Shown here piece by piece: positions 1-13,500 of a stretch of DNA of 64,000 nucleotides (position 1 is the stretch's first letter; each line of letters opens with the position of its first letter). The position numbers and the translations under genes were made by a program. Under the pieces are notes generated by a model, which saw nothing but the letters and a program-made list of their open reading frames with translations, did not search any database and had not been told where the DNA came from. This stretch comes from Glandiceps talaboti (lineage: Eukaryota > Hemichordata > Enteropneusta > Spengelidae): assembly GCF_964340395.1 (NCBI RefSeq), contig NC_135558.1, positions 6,351,001-6,415,000 on the forward strand, given 5' to 3'.

Positions 1-402
1 CGTTATATTTCTCCAACACCGATATCTGCGAAACAATATTTGACCAAAATATTTTCTCCTCATCATCCGCCCCGGCCATGAATTCTGTTCGTTCCCTTAG
101 ATAAGGGGTACCGGTTTGGGTAGAACAAGAATTAACAAGATGTCTTTACTAAGTCAATAAAGAGCTCGAGTGGATTTTCAGTCGGCAGAAAAGTCTAGTC
201 AGGGATGGAAATAAATAAATAAAATTGCACATGCTACGTGCTGATGAATAGCTCATGCTTCGGGAACTTTCGTAAAACTGTAAACTAAAACAAAAAAATA
301 TTAAGTAGATACATGTATCATAGTATTTTAAGTCGGTCAATTCTGCATAAGAGTGGCTTTTGTTCTATTTGTTCATATTTTTTTTATTTTTTTTTATATC
401 AG

Positions 403-669
403 GCATCAGTACGTTATGATTATCTTGGTCGGATAGAGGGCGCACGTCGTATGTGTGCTGTGGAACAAACCTGTGCTGCATATTCGTCTTGTTCAGCTAA
501 CCCTACAAACGAATTCTGTATTACTTGTTGCGATGGTGATCTATGTAACACTGATATTCCATCACACAGTGGAAATGTTCGTCTGAAGGCAGACAACCTT
601 GTTGCTATGACACCTGTCTTCATGGCTGTGGGAAATCTCCTACTAACAACATTGATGACGTACTTGTAA
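403..669 (+). CDS. Ly6/uPAR (three-finger) GPI-anchored protein, last exon only
   Basis: The frame opens at a splice acceptor (T-rich tract then AG at 401-402) and runs to TAA at 667-669. It encodes about 88 residues. The cysteine spacing ends in the motif CCDGDLCN, the hallmark C-terminal signature of Ly6/uPAR three-finger domains. About 30 residues later there is a hydrophobic tail (VFMAVGNLLLTTLMTYL) right at the stop, as expected for a GPI-attachment signal. The signal peptide and first half of the domain must lie upstream of base 1. Such proteins sit on the outer cell surface. Which member this is cannot be said. What is seen: motif, tail, acceptor. What is inferred: GPI anchoring and surface location. 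Confidence 0.75.
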   Translation, partial: ASVRYDYLGRIEGARRMCAVEQTCAAYSSCSANPTNEFCITCCDGDLCNTDIPSHSGNVRLKADNLVAMTPVFMAVGNLLLTTLMTYL

Positions 670-1068
670 CCATCGATCAGAATGATGCCAAGAGGTGGAT
701 GTGACTGTTACCATGGTACCCGTTACTACAGCAATGATGAATCCCATAACATTACTGCATTCACCTCAACTGTGTATACTAATTATATTTCATGATCAAT
801 TACATTTTTCTATGAAATGCATGTGTGCTGTGTGTACGTACAGTAAGTCTTTACGCGAACTGGCCAAAACCTGTATATAGTTTTAATACCATGAAATGAT
901 TTGAATAGTTCTGTATAAAGTTTTTTTTACAAGATGAAATATGTATATACCATATATTTTGTACAACGATGTACTAGTCCAGAAACAAATATTTCAAGAC
1001 TACAGTACATCCTATATTCTTTGTGTACCTGTGGATGGGGGAGGGGGTGGGGTGGGGGTATCATATAT

Positions 1069-1140
<72 letters not shown>
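1069..1140. repeat. (AATC)n microsatellite
   Basis: About 18 uninterrupted copies of the 4-bp unit AATC directly after a G-rich tract. Open frames across it (poly-INQS) are artefacts of the repeat. Confidence 0.95.
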
Positions 1141-2772
1141 CATCAAAAGAATTTGTACAGCGCCAAAATCCAATACGAAGTAATTTTATATGGAACGCTC
1201 ACCATATGACTTCGTATACCTGAAGTGTAGACTTTTGTTGTTTGAGCGAAGTGAACAAGTTGCGGTTAGTGCGATGTATAAACCAGGAGTAGTCTTATTG
1301 AGTGTCTATAGATAACTTTTTTTGTGTGCACTGTTTTCATATAATTAGGTGATTATAATTTCTTTTTTGAATTTGTACGAGCAGAGTACATTTCGGTACT
1401 TTTCTGGTGAAACTGACAAACAGCGCTCGCAAGACAACTCGTTATCCTCATTATTCATGTACAAAACTGGAAGACCTCAATTAGTATTGCCACTCGATTG
1501 ACATGCCAATGTATATACAAATGTAGATAGATAGATATATAAAATGTACAATCTTTCAAATAAATACAATTTATTCAAAATTTTAGCGGCATGGAGTATA
1601 TATGTTACTTACCTCGTAGTATTTTGACGAAGTTTCCAAACAGTCGAAAACAAATTCAAACAGCCTACCTTTATGAGTGATTTGGTCATCATTTGAACCA
1701 ATTCATTGCAACTAAATCCTCGTAGTTTGCAATGATATCCTGTAAATATCGACGACACGACGACCGCCTCACAGACATCCCCGGTAGACACCATAAGTCC
1801 AAAACTAAGGCCAAGAAAAAATAATAATTTGTTTCTCGTCTTAGGGAAAATTCAAAAGTGATGCGGTATATGTACTGATAATGTATATAGATCACACCAT
1901 GAAAAGCAAATGTCTAGAACTATACATATTCTATGTAACACTGGTGTATTACATACAATACTAAACTAATATTTTGACAACATTATGTACATACATCAAC
2001 ACATGATGATGTACACTTCAACGACTTGTGCTGGCCACGTGCCTGCTTTCAATCTATAACTGCAGTAATATCATTTACATACCAAGCATAATATCTATCT
2101 GTCCATTCATTATTTTGGATTTTCATGCAGACAAATATAAATGATACTAACAGTGGTTATTCACTTCAAACATTGTGTTTAGTGTTATACATACACTCCT
2201 TTCATTTCAAGCAAAACGTCCCGGTTTCAGTGACAGTAATAAAATAATATATGTAACAATCTTTGGACAATTGTATTATGAGACCAACAATATTACATGA
2301 TATATGAATCTATTAGTGTATGAAGTGTGCCATTATAAATTAGCATGACCAGACTAGAGTGGACACTAACATAAAACGGGCTGTAACTCATCAGTGTACG
2401 TGTACAAGACACCTGCAAAATATTGGACATATAACTTATAAGCGTCTTCAACACATATGGAGATTACATGTAATGGAGGCCGTTGCTGAGATATCATATA
2501 TTAAACATCGTCATAGGAGTTCATAAACAGCCGACAATTTAAATAGCGTTACATTGTTACTTACATCTGTGACATCGTTCGAGAGAAGGACTCTCTTAGA
2601 ATCTGATAACAAGACTTCAAGGTAGTGTTGAAGATCTACGCTAAATAATAACTTATGTGCATAAATGCAATGATATCGTTTAATGTTGTGCGTGAGTTGT
2701 AAAATTCTACAAAAGAAAATGACGTCGCGATCGCGTTCTATTTGAAAAGGGGAGAGGAGAAGGAGGAAGGGG

Positions 2773-2776
<4 letters not shown>

Positions 2777-2834
<58 letters not shown>
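2777..2834. repeat. (AT)n microsatellite
   Basis: About 28 AT dinucleotides in a row, preceded by a purine-rich GGAGAAGG tract. Confidence 0.95.
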
Positions 2835-2836
<2 letters not shown>

Positions 2837-3689
2837 ATATATGGATAGTGTGTTCTCATCAGAGAGAGACACACATTTCTGATCATTAAACAAATATTAA
2901 GTTCCACATCGAATTTTAAATATATATTTTCATACATTGCACACACACAATTGCAACGCCATGCTAATATATAAACTAATAAAATAATGATATATACCAC
3001 TTATATAGTTAAATATGGTAAATCATTTGGACACGGAACTTCTCAAAGCCCTTCCAGTACGACGTGAAGCTACGGTACAAAAGCGCATGTAAAGGTGTTT
3101 TCTCTGCAGCCTATGGGCGATGTTTACTTAAAAAACAAACACAAACTTTTTACTTGTTTTACTCACTGGTCAAAATAGAGTAATGCTAGACAGCTGTTTG
3201 ATTTAAATGGTATTTCTTCGTTTACCATACAGTAAAAGGTGGTGGTTTTTTTTCTTCAGAATTACATGATTTTGGTGACTCACTGACCATTGCTTAAAAT
3301 ATATTCTCGAGCTGGTGAACTCCGAGTCCAAGTGTGAACTAGATCTTTCGAAACTGGTTTATTCATTGCCAAAGATGGCTGTTTATTTGTGTATTTTACA
3401 TATTGGCATTCAAAGTCTTTGATCTCAACCTGCAATGCAGGTACTTGTCGATATATTGAAACAGTACACTTGTTATGCTGTATTTATTTATACAACAGGA
3501 CAATCATGACAATGAAACAACACTAATCCCCCCATTCACTGAACACGCAACATCCGGGACTTGGACCTTTGTATCTCCCCTGTCAATCTTGTCACGCCCC
3601 CTAGCGACATACGGCTTCATAGAGACGGGGAATGGCCGTACGCCTGAATGGATTATTCTGTTTGGTTGTGAGCTTGACTGCTGAGCTAG

Positions 3690-3774
3690 CTGATGCGATT
3701 TTCCGTGTCACCATTGGAAGCAGTCACCTGCACGCCTTCTTGTTGCATCTGACTTGACTTTGTACATTTCAACG
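3690..3774 (+). promoter_or_regulatory. Probable 5' non-coding exon and promoter area of the STPG-repeat gene
   Basis: A sequence without a usable start ends at a strong donor (AACG followed by GTAAGTTC, GT at 3775). An acceptor (CATACAG, ending at 4503) lies 44 bases before the ATG at 4548. This suggests an untranslated first exon spliced to the coding exon. The transcription start was not located and no clear TATA box was seen. Confidence 0.4.
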
Positions 3775-4547
3775 GTAAGTTCTCGTCTTTTTCTTGCCTT
3801 ATTTATAACTGAGAGCTGTTTTTCTAAGTCCCCATAGCACTTGATACGCTGAAAGGGCCACTGTAGTCGTGTTAGTTATGTTTCTATGTCAAAGGGTTGA
3901 CGCTTATCTTTACAGCAGGGTTACATCTAACCAAAAGGCATACAACCAGAACGGTGTAGTATGCACGCCTCAATGCTACCTTCTGTAAATAGCAGTGACG
4001 TTTATCTTCAGAGATTTAGTTCATGTTTTTAACACATGTATCATCATAAATTAAAACTAAAATCGAGCACATATTGAAATATATTATGTAATCTTACTTT
4101 CCATTTATTTATTTATTTATTTATGTATAGCATGTACAATAAACCCGGTGTGCGCACTTTGCGTATGTTGTGTCTTGGAGCTTACAATTCCTTGCCTTTT
4201 ACTAACCCGTTTTAAATCTCCAATCTCATAATTTAACCTTGCGACAATAACCAATTTAGATATGCTATCTGGTATTTGTCAATATTTGGGATGTAATTTG
4301 TGTGCATTTTAGTCCCAATGTGTACGCATGATCGATTTACTAGTTTTAGCAACCTATATACTAAAGTTTAAACGTTACGAAAACCCCGCATAAAAATCCA
4401 AGATGAAAACTGTTGCTTCTTGCCTACGCAGTTATTTTAATGGCTTCGTTTTTCCAACTTCCGGAGATTTTGTTATTAACGCTTTTTCAAATCTAATCAT
4501 ACAGGAAAATGAACACGTTGGTGGTACGCTGTGTCTGATATATCAAA

Positions 4548-7500
4548 ATGGCGGAAAGTCAAGTGGATAATAGACTAGTTAATGAGGCGATTAACACTAG
4601 TGAAATTGACACTGAACAACAAGTCAATGTGGATAATGAAACAGCTGTAAACAATAACATTGCGGAGAAAGAAGGAGAGACAGAAGTGAATAGTGGTGAA
4701 GGAAAAGGCGATGAAACAAGTGTTAACGATAACAGTGCGGAGAAAGATGGCGAACAAACTAAAGATGAACTAGGGAAGGAGGAAAAGGAAGTAAATGAAG
4801 AAACAACAGATGAGAAGAAAGGAGACGAAGAAAATCAAAATGTTGAGGAAAAGAACGACCCTGCTAAAAGTGAAAGTGGTGGTGACGTAGCCGGTGACCT
4901 TAAAGCAACGAATGACCTTGAGGTAAAGGCGCCAGTCGAAGAAAATGACGCAAATCAGCAGTCCGCCGAAGTTCAAAGTACGGAACAGGTTCAAAATGAA
5001 AGCGCGGATGCGACTGCAGATAATCAGGTAAAAGACACTGAACATGTTGAAAATCAGACAGAAAATCAAAACGGAGCAGGAAATGGCGAGACTGGTGAAT
5101 CAAAACCTGAAATCTCACCAGAATCAATGCCTACCAAAGAGGAAACCAAAGAGGACGAGCAGCCAGGCATTGAGACAAACGAACAAGGTGATGCTGCAGA
5201 AGATGCAAATGAAAATCAGGAGTCTGAGAAAAAAGTACCCGAACTTACACAAACTCCAAAGGAAGATGAACCAGAAAATGATGCAGCAGGTGATAAAAAA
5301 GATGAACTGGAAAAAGACGAGGGTGTTATTGAAGGAGAAACACAGGATGTTGAACAAACAAACGAAAACTTGCCTCTTACAGAAGAGAATTTAAACAGAT
5401 TGGAAGATGAAGATGCCGAAGATACAACACGAATTGAGCAATATTTAGATAGAGTACAGGATACAACAGTGACAGAAGGTAGGTTTTATTTAAACAGATA
5501 TCCCTGATTAAAATTTGACAAACATGTTTGCTGCAAATTGAAACATGTTGAATTATTACTGGCTAATAGCAAAATTCTGAGTAACAATTTAATTTTTTTT
5601 AACAGAAAAACTGTCAATGAATTATCAATTCTTATCAAACTGATCTATCAAGAAAACCTGTGAAGTTTTTGACCATGTTCATTCCACCTATCCAGTAACA
5701 GCAACTTTCCTGCTAAAATTATGCATCATTCTTATTATTTTGTTTGACTTATCTCAATACGACTTACACTCTTTTATAAACTGATTATAAAATCGAATTA
5801 CTTTTCAGCCAAAAATATTTTGACCAAAATATTTTTTTCCTCTAATTTTTTGGCCTTTCTCAACTTTATTTTAGATTTGAGTGATAGAGATAATACTTAT
5901 TTTGTAAAAATTTATAAAATTATGTTACTTTCCCTCCAAAAATAATTTCACCAAAATTTTCATTTTTCTCTAATTTTTTGCTCATCTCAAATTAATATTC
6001 TGGAATAAAAAAATAGTACTTATTTTTGAATTTATATTAAAATTGTATTACATTTCTACAAAAAAATTACTTGGCAAACAATTCTTGTTTTTTCTGTATT
6101 ACCTGTTGGTACACATGTTAAATTTTGATGACTAAAATGTATAGAAAACTACATTCAAAATGAGGATTTATACAGCTAAGAAATGTGTATGAGTTGAGGT
6201 CATTTGTGTCATGAACCATGGATAAAAGGAGCAGAGTGGCAATGACTATTGTTAAAAGTGTGAATTTGTAGTTTGACAAAGTTGAGATGCCTTATAAAGG
6301 ACATGTAATGATAGTGGGGGGGGGTGAGTTTTGTTTGTTAAAATTGTGAATTTGTAGTTTGACAAGGTTGAGATGCCTTATAAGGGACATGTAGTGGTTT
6401 CCAAATAGGTGGGGGGGGGGGGAATGAGTTCTGGGTGTTCTCTTTTTTTCATGAAAATGGCACCAAAATTGAGTGACTTTTAGTGAGATATTCACAATGT
6501 AGCCTGCACAAAGTTTCTTAGCATAACAGGCTACAGGGTTTTACCATGTTATTACATTAGTGTTATTTTATTAGTGATGCAATAAGGATTACATAGGATC
6601 ATTGGTTTGTTCTGGACCAACTTTTCAAACTGTCAAACAACTGTTTTTCACACCAAAATCTGTAATCCTAACCCAAAACTAGACATTTAATATCATTATG
6701 TAAATGAAGATTTGCTGCTTTCAAGAAGTTAATTTCAATTCAAAATTTTCAATTCAAATCATACAATGGCACTCAGTACGTGATAGAAGACAATGGAAAA
6801 CACTGTAAGGTACTACTGAGGGAGGGAGGGGGAGCAAGATACTACTGAGGGAGGGGGGGGCAAGGTACAACTGAGGGAAGGGGGGGGGCAATGTACTACT
6901 GAGGGAAGGGGGCAAGGTACTACTGATGGGAGGGGGTAGACTACAAACACAAAATGTAGCCTACAAAATGAAGCTGTAAGCTGCCTGTGTGCATCAATAT
7001 TACATTTTATAATATTTTCAAAGAGCTTGTCAAAACCTAAGCTATGTACATCAAACCTATATCGTCCCCACCCCGCACATTTCAGTGTCATATATCAGTG
7101 CACTTTAGCCAAATATATCATTTGATTTCCATGGCACAAACAGGGTAGTGAATTTTGATATTATTTACCATCTTCAGGAGACACTGCTACAAAGTTGCCA
7201 AAGATAGGAGCCGACAATCAAATGACAGCTAATGGTGACCAGAACAAGAAGAAAGGCAGTAGATATCATTTATCAGATCCAGCCAATGTCAATCCATTGT
7301 ACTCTACAAATACAACACATATTACACAGCTGCCACAACACAAAAAGAATGGTTTGGATGAGGATGGAACCCCTACACATTTAGGTGGAAGACTACCTCC
7401 ATCAGTGATGAAGATGTCAACAGTAGTACTCTCAGCAAGGTATAGTCACCTTTTACAATAAATATCGCCCTCCAGAGACATCTACTAATTGACCTTTCCA

Positions 7501-10500
7501 ACCGGTCCTCTCAAGATACATCTTTGAATAGAACTCTCTAATAGAGAGATCCTTCTACAGATATACAGGTATCCTCAAATAGACCTTTCCAAGAAATATT
7601 GCCCTCTAGAAATAAACCCTCAAATATACCTTGCCAATAGATATCACCCTCTACAGATATATATCCTCAAATAGACCTTTCCAATAAACACCGCTCTCTT
7701 GAGTCATATCCATAAATGGACCTTTCCAATAGAGGTTGCCCCGTACAGATATATCCTCAAACAGACATTTCCAATGGAAAGCACTCTTTTGAGATGCATG
7801 AAGTGGTTGATAATTACATAAAATGTGCCCCAAAGAGACATGTTGAAATAAGTATTTGTATTGACCTTTCCTGAAAAACAGTAGAATAATACATTGTTTT
7901 AATTAAGTTACAACATTCAGAATGACATAAACTTGATTTTATTGCCTCTTTCTTGTACAGGTAATGGTTTAATTTTAATGAAAAGCTGGAACAAATGTAC
8001 AATTAAAAGAAATAGTTGAATTTATAATTTTATATTACCCTTATCTAATAATATAGAGTTTGCATATAGATCAGCTCATTTGCATATTTGCAGTTTTAAG
8101 TGTTTAATTTTGAAATCATGAAATTTAATTTTAAACCTTATGTCACTCTTGATCATCTCAGTGTGTATTTTATCAGCTGAATATTTCTAACAGGGTATGA
8201 AATTTTTGAAGTCTTTGGTATTTTTTGAATATTTTGAGTAGACACAATCTCAAATAAGCACGTAGGCAGACACTTCATTAGCATACTGTTTGTAGCAAGG
8301 TAATATGCAAGATTCAAAAAGATACTCCAGGAGAGAATGTACGTCCTTGAAATATCCCTTTGAAAAGGAGAGAATACTGTAGTGGCAAATAAAAGATTTC
8401 CTTCAATGCATAGGCAATTAGTTTCATCCCAGTTACAACAATAGGCAGGTGGAATCTAGGTCTTTGCAACTGTCCCACACCGCATATGTTAACCTCTGAC
8501 ATTCGTTACCATAGTGACCATGATACATGTCATCAGTTTCATGGGTAAATTTACAGAGTAAATACTCTGTGTTAAACTGTACTGCCATTATTGTCACACC
8601 TGTCACCCCCTTTAGCTCAAAAGGGATTCAGCTCTAACAAATTATACACCAGGGGTATTGTAATGACCTGTTGCAGTCCTTTTAAGCCCTTTTAGTGATC
8701 CTGTCACAAACAGTTAAATTTATATGTTGTTGGATTGTATAGAGGGACAGTTACACTTCAGTAGTTTGACATTGGGTTGTGGCTGACATTTACATACAAA
8801 CAGAAACTAGTAGCCACTGTAGAAGCGTAGGGAAATGAACTAGTTTACAAAGTCTAACTTTACATGGTGATAATGTACAATTTCTGAATTTTGTACTAGG
8901 AATTACACATTTGGTACACATATTTCTGAATTTTGTATTAGAAATTACTACATATTTGTGAATTTTGTACTGGATATTACACATTTGGTATACATATTTC
9001 TGAATTTTGTACTGGATATTACACATTTGATATACATATTTCTGATTTCTGAATTTTGTACTAGAAATTACACATTTAGTATACATATTTCTGAATTTTG
9101 TACTGGATATTACACATTTGGTTTACATATTTCTGAATTTTGTACTGGATATTACACATTCGGTTGAGATATTTCTGAATTTTTAAATGAATATTAAAGT
9201 TAGGAATATTATATCACATATGTACATACATTGACTGCCATATACACTACATAGCAACGGTAGATTGTAAATTGTTGACATGTAGCTGAAGGGGATTTAT
9301 AAGTCATTGTTAGAATTGAAAATTAAATATGTGCATTACAGGTAATGTGTAAATTACCATATTGAATACGTAATGCTGATATTCCTTCTATATATATGAG
9401 ATTTTTGACATTTTCTTTATTTTGTCTCAACAGAAAACGAGCTGCCATTAGTAAAGGCCCCAGTATTTACTATGAACCCATGAGACACAGAAAAGTTGCA
9501 AGTAAATATATATCTTTTATTCTTCCTGAGAATGTCAATCAATTATATCTAATGCTATCAACCCCATATTTCTATAATGGTTTCTACCACATTGTGGAAA
9601 CTAATGAAATGAACCATAGACCTTCCCTGGAGTGTCTATGAATGAACCAAACCATTAATACAGCTGGGGTTGAGTGAGACTAACACACCAATGTTAAGTT
9701 GAACTAGGAATTACTTCTCAGTGTATTTTTTTACTGTACTTTGATCTGTCACTCCGATTGTTTATAGAAGTACTGGGCCAGAAGTTTTTAAATTCATAAT
9801 TATCAAATTTCATCATTCTATTAGTCTAGTTTCTAACTAAATGGTAACAATACTGTATAGGAACTAGACTACCATCCTATGTCAATATATAACATGTCTT
9901 TGCTTAGAGTGTCATTTAAATAAAATGTCAATCAAAATCATCACTTGTGGACACAGAAGTGATGACATGTCTTTCTCCTATAGTGGTTACAGTCAGTCAG
10001 TGTAGTAATGTGTATCTATTAGATAATATTGATTTAAAGCAATACTTCTCTTACACAGCATGGGATGAGTGTATGAATAGTAGACCACCACTCAAAATTG
10101 ATCTTGAAGGCCCCGGACCATGGACTTATTCACCAAGGAATAAACCACTGAATGAAACTAATTCTCCTCATTGGTCATTTGGTATGAGACTTCATGAGAA
10201 GGGTAAGAAAATGTCAACTTATGTCTGTCCTAGGACAATCAAATTCTTTTACCTCAACTTAGATAATTTTAAAACTACTTGACAGTGCCAGTCATCAATA
10301 TGTATGTCTATATAAAGTATATAAAGTGCTTTTTTGTTGTTGACAAAGATGATGCGCTCAATCCTTTGTTTTGGTAGAACTTCTCTTAAATTTGATATAT
10401 ATTAATTAATGTATGTATTTTTAATGATATATTTCTTATTCAAATTTGCATTGTAAATTGTCTCTGAACAGTTACTTTAGGATTTTGGCACTATACAAAT

Positions 10501-13500
10501 TCTTAATTTATCTTATTTTTTTATTCAAAATTTATGTAATTTATGTAATTTCTTCTATTTTGCATGTTATTAATTTACTACACAGCTGGTGGTGGATTCA
10601 AAGCATGGCAGAAGGAATGGTTTCATAGTCCTGATAATTATACCCACAGACTCAGATTTGATAACAAGGTAAATATTTCAAATATAATAATACTTTATTG
10701 CCATCTGCATAAAAATTAGAAATTGACTTTCCATATGTACATATATTAATTGGTATGTTTTATTTTATAATTTTGTATTTGAATTGACCAGTCAGTATGA
10801 TTAAAGAGGAAAAGCAAATAAACAGAAAACAAATAAACAAACAACAAAACATGTACACACAGACACAGACACAGACACAGACTCAGACACAGACACAGAC
10901 AGACACACACAGACACAGACACAGACACAGGCACAGACACAGACATAGATATATGAGTGCATACACATACAAACATACTCTCATAACAAAGATATTTCCG
11001 CAGTAACCATGTATAGTGTACTTCAAAAATATGATGTGGTTAGCAACAGTGTAATGTCTGAATGAATAATATATATACTTTTATATGAAAATATAGAACT
11101 TGCTTTTTTGTGTTGAATAAAGTATACTTGATGCTGGTAAATGATCAGTAGAGTTGTGCATCATTCAAGTTTAACCAACAGTCAAAGTTAACTAACTTTA
11201 CTGTAAATATTTGATATACAGAAGCATGTATGTATGTATGTATATTGTTTAGATTTCTAAATTGATTATCACTATGTTGTTTTCTAATTTCAAGTGGCCA
11301 ACCCCAGCAACGTACAATATCAATACTTTGGTTGGTGTCAGGTCCCAAACCAAGACAGCGTATCCTTCATTTACAATTATTGGCAAACGAGGAAAATTTG
11401 CAATTGCCAAACCAGGTAAGTCACATGATAAACCTTTGGAAGTCAGATGACCATGACAAGTTTCTGTGCTACAAATCTTTGTGTATACTAGACTGACGAC
11501 AGTAGTTTGTGTCTTTTTTGCTACATTTTTATATCTAAAACAAAGTCATCGCCTTGCTCCGTAGCACTGAATACTAATACGTACTGATAGGAACTACGAG
11601 TGCCGAAGGCAGGAATTGAGAGTGCCTAAGGCACTTGCTGTTCAATCAGTACACGGTTATAGTATTGCTCCAGATCGGAGCGAGGTGACGACTTTAGTTT
11701 TAGATAAAACATAGCAAAAAAGGCATGAACGACTGTCGACAGTCTATGTGTGTACCTGTACATTTATGAAGGTATCACAGTAATGATCCCAGATATTAGA
11801 TGGTGGTCTTAGATGGAAAGATCCCATCATTGTTTCCACTTATGTAACCATGGCAATGTTTTGAGTTTATGAGTGGTTATATAAACAATGACTGATCTTG
11901 CAGTCTATGGTTACCTAAAAGTTTTCAAAAAGTGCTACTAGCTATGAAAAGTCACATGATCATCACATGATCACATTTTACTATAAAAAGTGATATATTT
12001 TCCCCGTTTTACACAAATTTAGTTACAATTAGCATAACAAAGTATACATAATTATATATCATGGCGAGTGATGGTAAGTGATCAATAATTTCTTCCTTTT
12101 TTTTTAATTCACTGTAACACCAGGTTCGGACAAAGAACCAGCTCCAAATGCGTATGATCGTGATAAAGCTGACAGATTAGTAATGAAAACAGCCCCAGCA
12201 TATAGTCATAGTTTTAGACACAAAGGAACTACACTATGGGCCAAATCAGGTATGTACCAGATATATATTTAATGCTTTCTACCTTTATGATTTATAGTAG
12301 TTTCATAAAGATATTTTACACATTTGTATTTCTATTCTAGCATAGTGACAATGAAATATAGAAAAAAAGGAAATACAGAGACAGAGAGATATGTTGCTGA
12401 CCAAACTGGCCTTTCTATGTAATTTAATATGGAAATGAAATATTTGTAGTTTCCTCATTAAGTGCTTACTTATAAATTATTAATTCCATATCAGTATTCT
12501 GTATTTTTTTCACTCTATGCATAGCCATATAGAATACAAGTTTTATGTGAATCCCAATTTCAAGTAGCCAGTTTTACTGACTGTGATTTCCATAGTTGTC
12601 GTCTCAAATGACAGGTATAGGAAGGCTCAGTCAGTGCACTATACTGGCTAACTTTGAAGGGCAAGGTTATGTTAGTTGAATGAACCTTAAGTGGAGGAAG
12701 TGTGTTTATTGTTGTTACTATGGTTTCACATGTCTGACTTGATTATATTTTGTCTTCCCTTTTTTTTTTGCATGCACACCTACAGGCAAACCAGGTAACG
12801 AATGCCTTAGTTGCACTGTTCCAGTCACAGTGTTTCACTTACATGTAAAGTTTTGAAGTCGCCCGATACACATGTCTTGTTGAAGTGTGTTTTGTTTCAT
12901 TAACAAAGCACTATCTGTCCCTTAATTTGACCACCATGTTGCATTTTGCTCATTTGCATGAGGTCATGTAGGGAGAAAGTCTTTTCTAAATTATGTATTA
13001 AAATTGCTGCTCTGAAACAAATGTATTGTTTTGAGCATCCCTAGTTTACTGACTAGGTTTTCAGAGTGTGGGACCCAAGGTATACATACGTCTGTGAATC
13101 GGACGACTACTGCGTTTTAGTATACATATACTGCCATCTATTATTTGACACTGAATTTAATAAATTAACTCTGATTTAATTAAAATCTACTAGAATATTG
13201 CAGGCATGAAAATAATAAAAACTGTCTGGTAGAGCTATGGAAAAAGTTGGTCCTGAACAAAACAATGATCATATCTAATCTTTGCCGTGATGGGGCGCCC
13301 TCACACGACCCTCCCAGAGAGGTGGCCGGTGAGGGCAGAATGACACAACGTATCTTAGTCTAATGAATAATAAAAGAATTAAACTTGTGTTGTATTCTGG
13401 ACCGTAAACATTAAATTCAATTTTGAAATTAACATGTACCTATACTTTGTGTCAAAACTTGTACATATTTTCCACATTACAAGGACATTGTAAAATACTA

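Larger units (their letters stand above)
670..3690. other. Intergenic stretch, no gene recognised
   Basis: This holds the presumed 3'UTR of the Ly6-type gene, an AATC array at about 1069-1140, an AT dinucleotide array at about 2777-2834, and AT-rich single-copy DNA. AATAAA occurs near 1559 and could serve the Ly6-type gene. Short open frames here lack splice context and known motifs. Confidence 0.5.
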
